The notes under the pieces are model-generated. The model saw only the letters and a program-made list of their open reading frames with translations, searched no databases and was not told the origin of the DNA. DNA of 64,000 nucleotides from Manis javanica (taxonomy: Eukaryota; Chordata; Mammalia; Pholidota; Manidae): assembly GCF_040802235.1 (NCBI RefSeq), contig NC_133157.1, positions 33,249,501 through 33,313,500 on the forward strand, given 5' to 3'. Position 1 is the stretch's first letter. Each line of letters opens with the position of its first letter. This document shows, in pieces, positions 63,739 through 64,000 of this stretch. The position numbers were made by a program, and so were the translations under genes.

Positions 63739-64000
63739 ATGGCAATAAGTACATATCTTTCAATAGTCACTCTAAATGTAAATGGACTTAATGCACCAAT
63801 CAAAAGACACAGAGTAATAGAATGGATAAAAAAGCAAGACCCATCTATATGCTGCTTACAAGAAACTCACCTCAAACCCAAAGCCATGCACAGACTAAAA
63901 ATCAAGGGATGGAAAAACATATTTCAGGCAAACAACAGCGAGAAGAAAGCAGGGGTTGCAGTACTAGTATCAGACAAAATAGACTTCAAAACAAAGAAAG
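63739..64000 (+). CDS. L1 copy 3 ORF2, start of endonuclease domain (partial)
   Basis: The frame opens at MAISTYLSIVTLNVNGLNAP and stays open to the window end. It includes the endonuclease active-site stretch CCLQETHLKPK and the conserved KAGVAVLVSDKIDFKTKK. Whether the rest is intact cannot be judged. Confidence 0.8.
   Translation, partial: MAISTYLSIVTLNVNGLNAPIKRHRVIEWIKKQDPSICCLQETHLKPKAMHRLKIKGWKNIFQANNSEKKAGVAVLVSDKIDFKTKK

Larger units (their letters stand above)
62404..64000 (+). mobile_element. L1 copy 3, 5'-truncated in its 5' UTR, runs off the window
   Basis: A plus-strand L1 of the same young subfamily as copy 2. It starts at 'agaagccccgtctgtgcacag', matching the antisense 5' UTR of copy 2 near 15,430-15,450, so the upstream 5' UTR monomers are missing. 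ORF1 (62546-63331), the spacer, and the beginning of ORF2 (63739 onward) follow. The 3' end and any ERV tail lie beyond the window. It sits inside a FRMPD1 intron, antisense to that gene. Confidence 0.9.

Overview
This is a window of nuclear DNA from a placental mammal: split genes with GT-AG introns, CpG-island promoters, and old MIR, L2, MER5A and MER20 interspersed repeats beside long L1 elements. Four genes in the order DCAF10 - EXOSC3 - TRMT10B - FRMPD1 match the block on human 9p13.2, read in the opposite direction. I see no Alu, B1/B2, tRNA-derived carnivore SINE or ruminant SINE anywhere. Together with the look of the L1 3' ends this suggests a laurasiatherian with little SINE activity, possibly a pangolin. 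That species guess rests on memory of repeat sequences and is weak.

Layout. 1-1,953: DCAF10 exon 1 on the minus strand with its CpG-island promoter, and part of intron 1. 2,905-18,914: a nest of L1 elements. An old antisense L1 is split by a younger composite insertion (5,660-16,497) bounded by a 16-nt target-site duplication. That composite holds a near-complete L1 plus two copies of an L1 3' end joined to a retroviral env-derived tail. 18,915-26,400: intergenic DNA with two exon-like segments on the minus strand, compatible in splice sites and phase, that I cannot assign to any gene. 26,738-31,390: complete EXOSC3 in four exons on the plus strand. 33,250-48,450: complete TRMT10B on the minus strand, eight coding exons and a probable 5' non-coding exon, tail-to-tail with EXOSC3. 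52,565-60,490: the last four coding exons of FRMPD1 on the minus strand; its PDZ-domain and early FERM exons lie beyond the window. 62,404-64,000: the 5' part of a plus-strand L1.

The genes do not form one pathway. EXOSC3 (RNA exosome cap) and TRMT10B (tRNA position-9 methyltransferase) are both RNA-processing genes and are neighbours. DCAF10 is a CRL4 ubiquitin-ligase receptor. FRMPD1 is a PDZ/FERM scaffold that binds LGN/AGS3. The most unusual material is the L1-ERV chimeric element and the unassigned exon pair.
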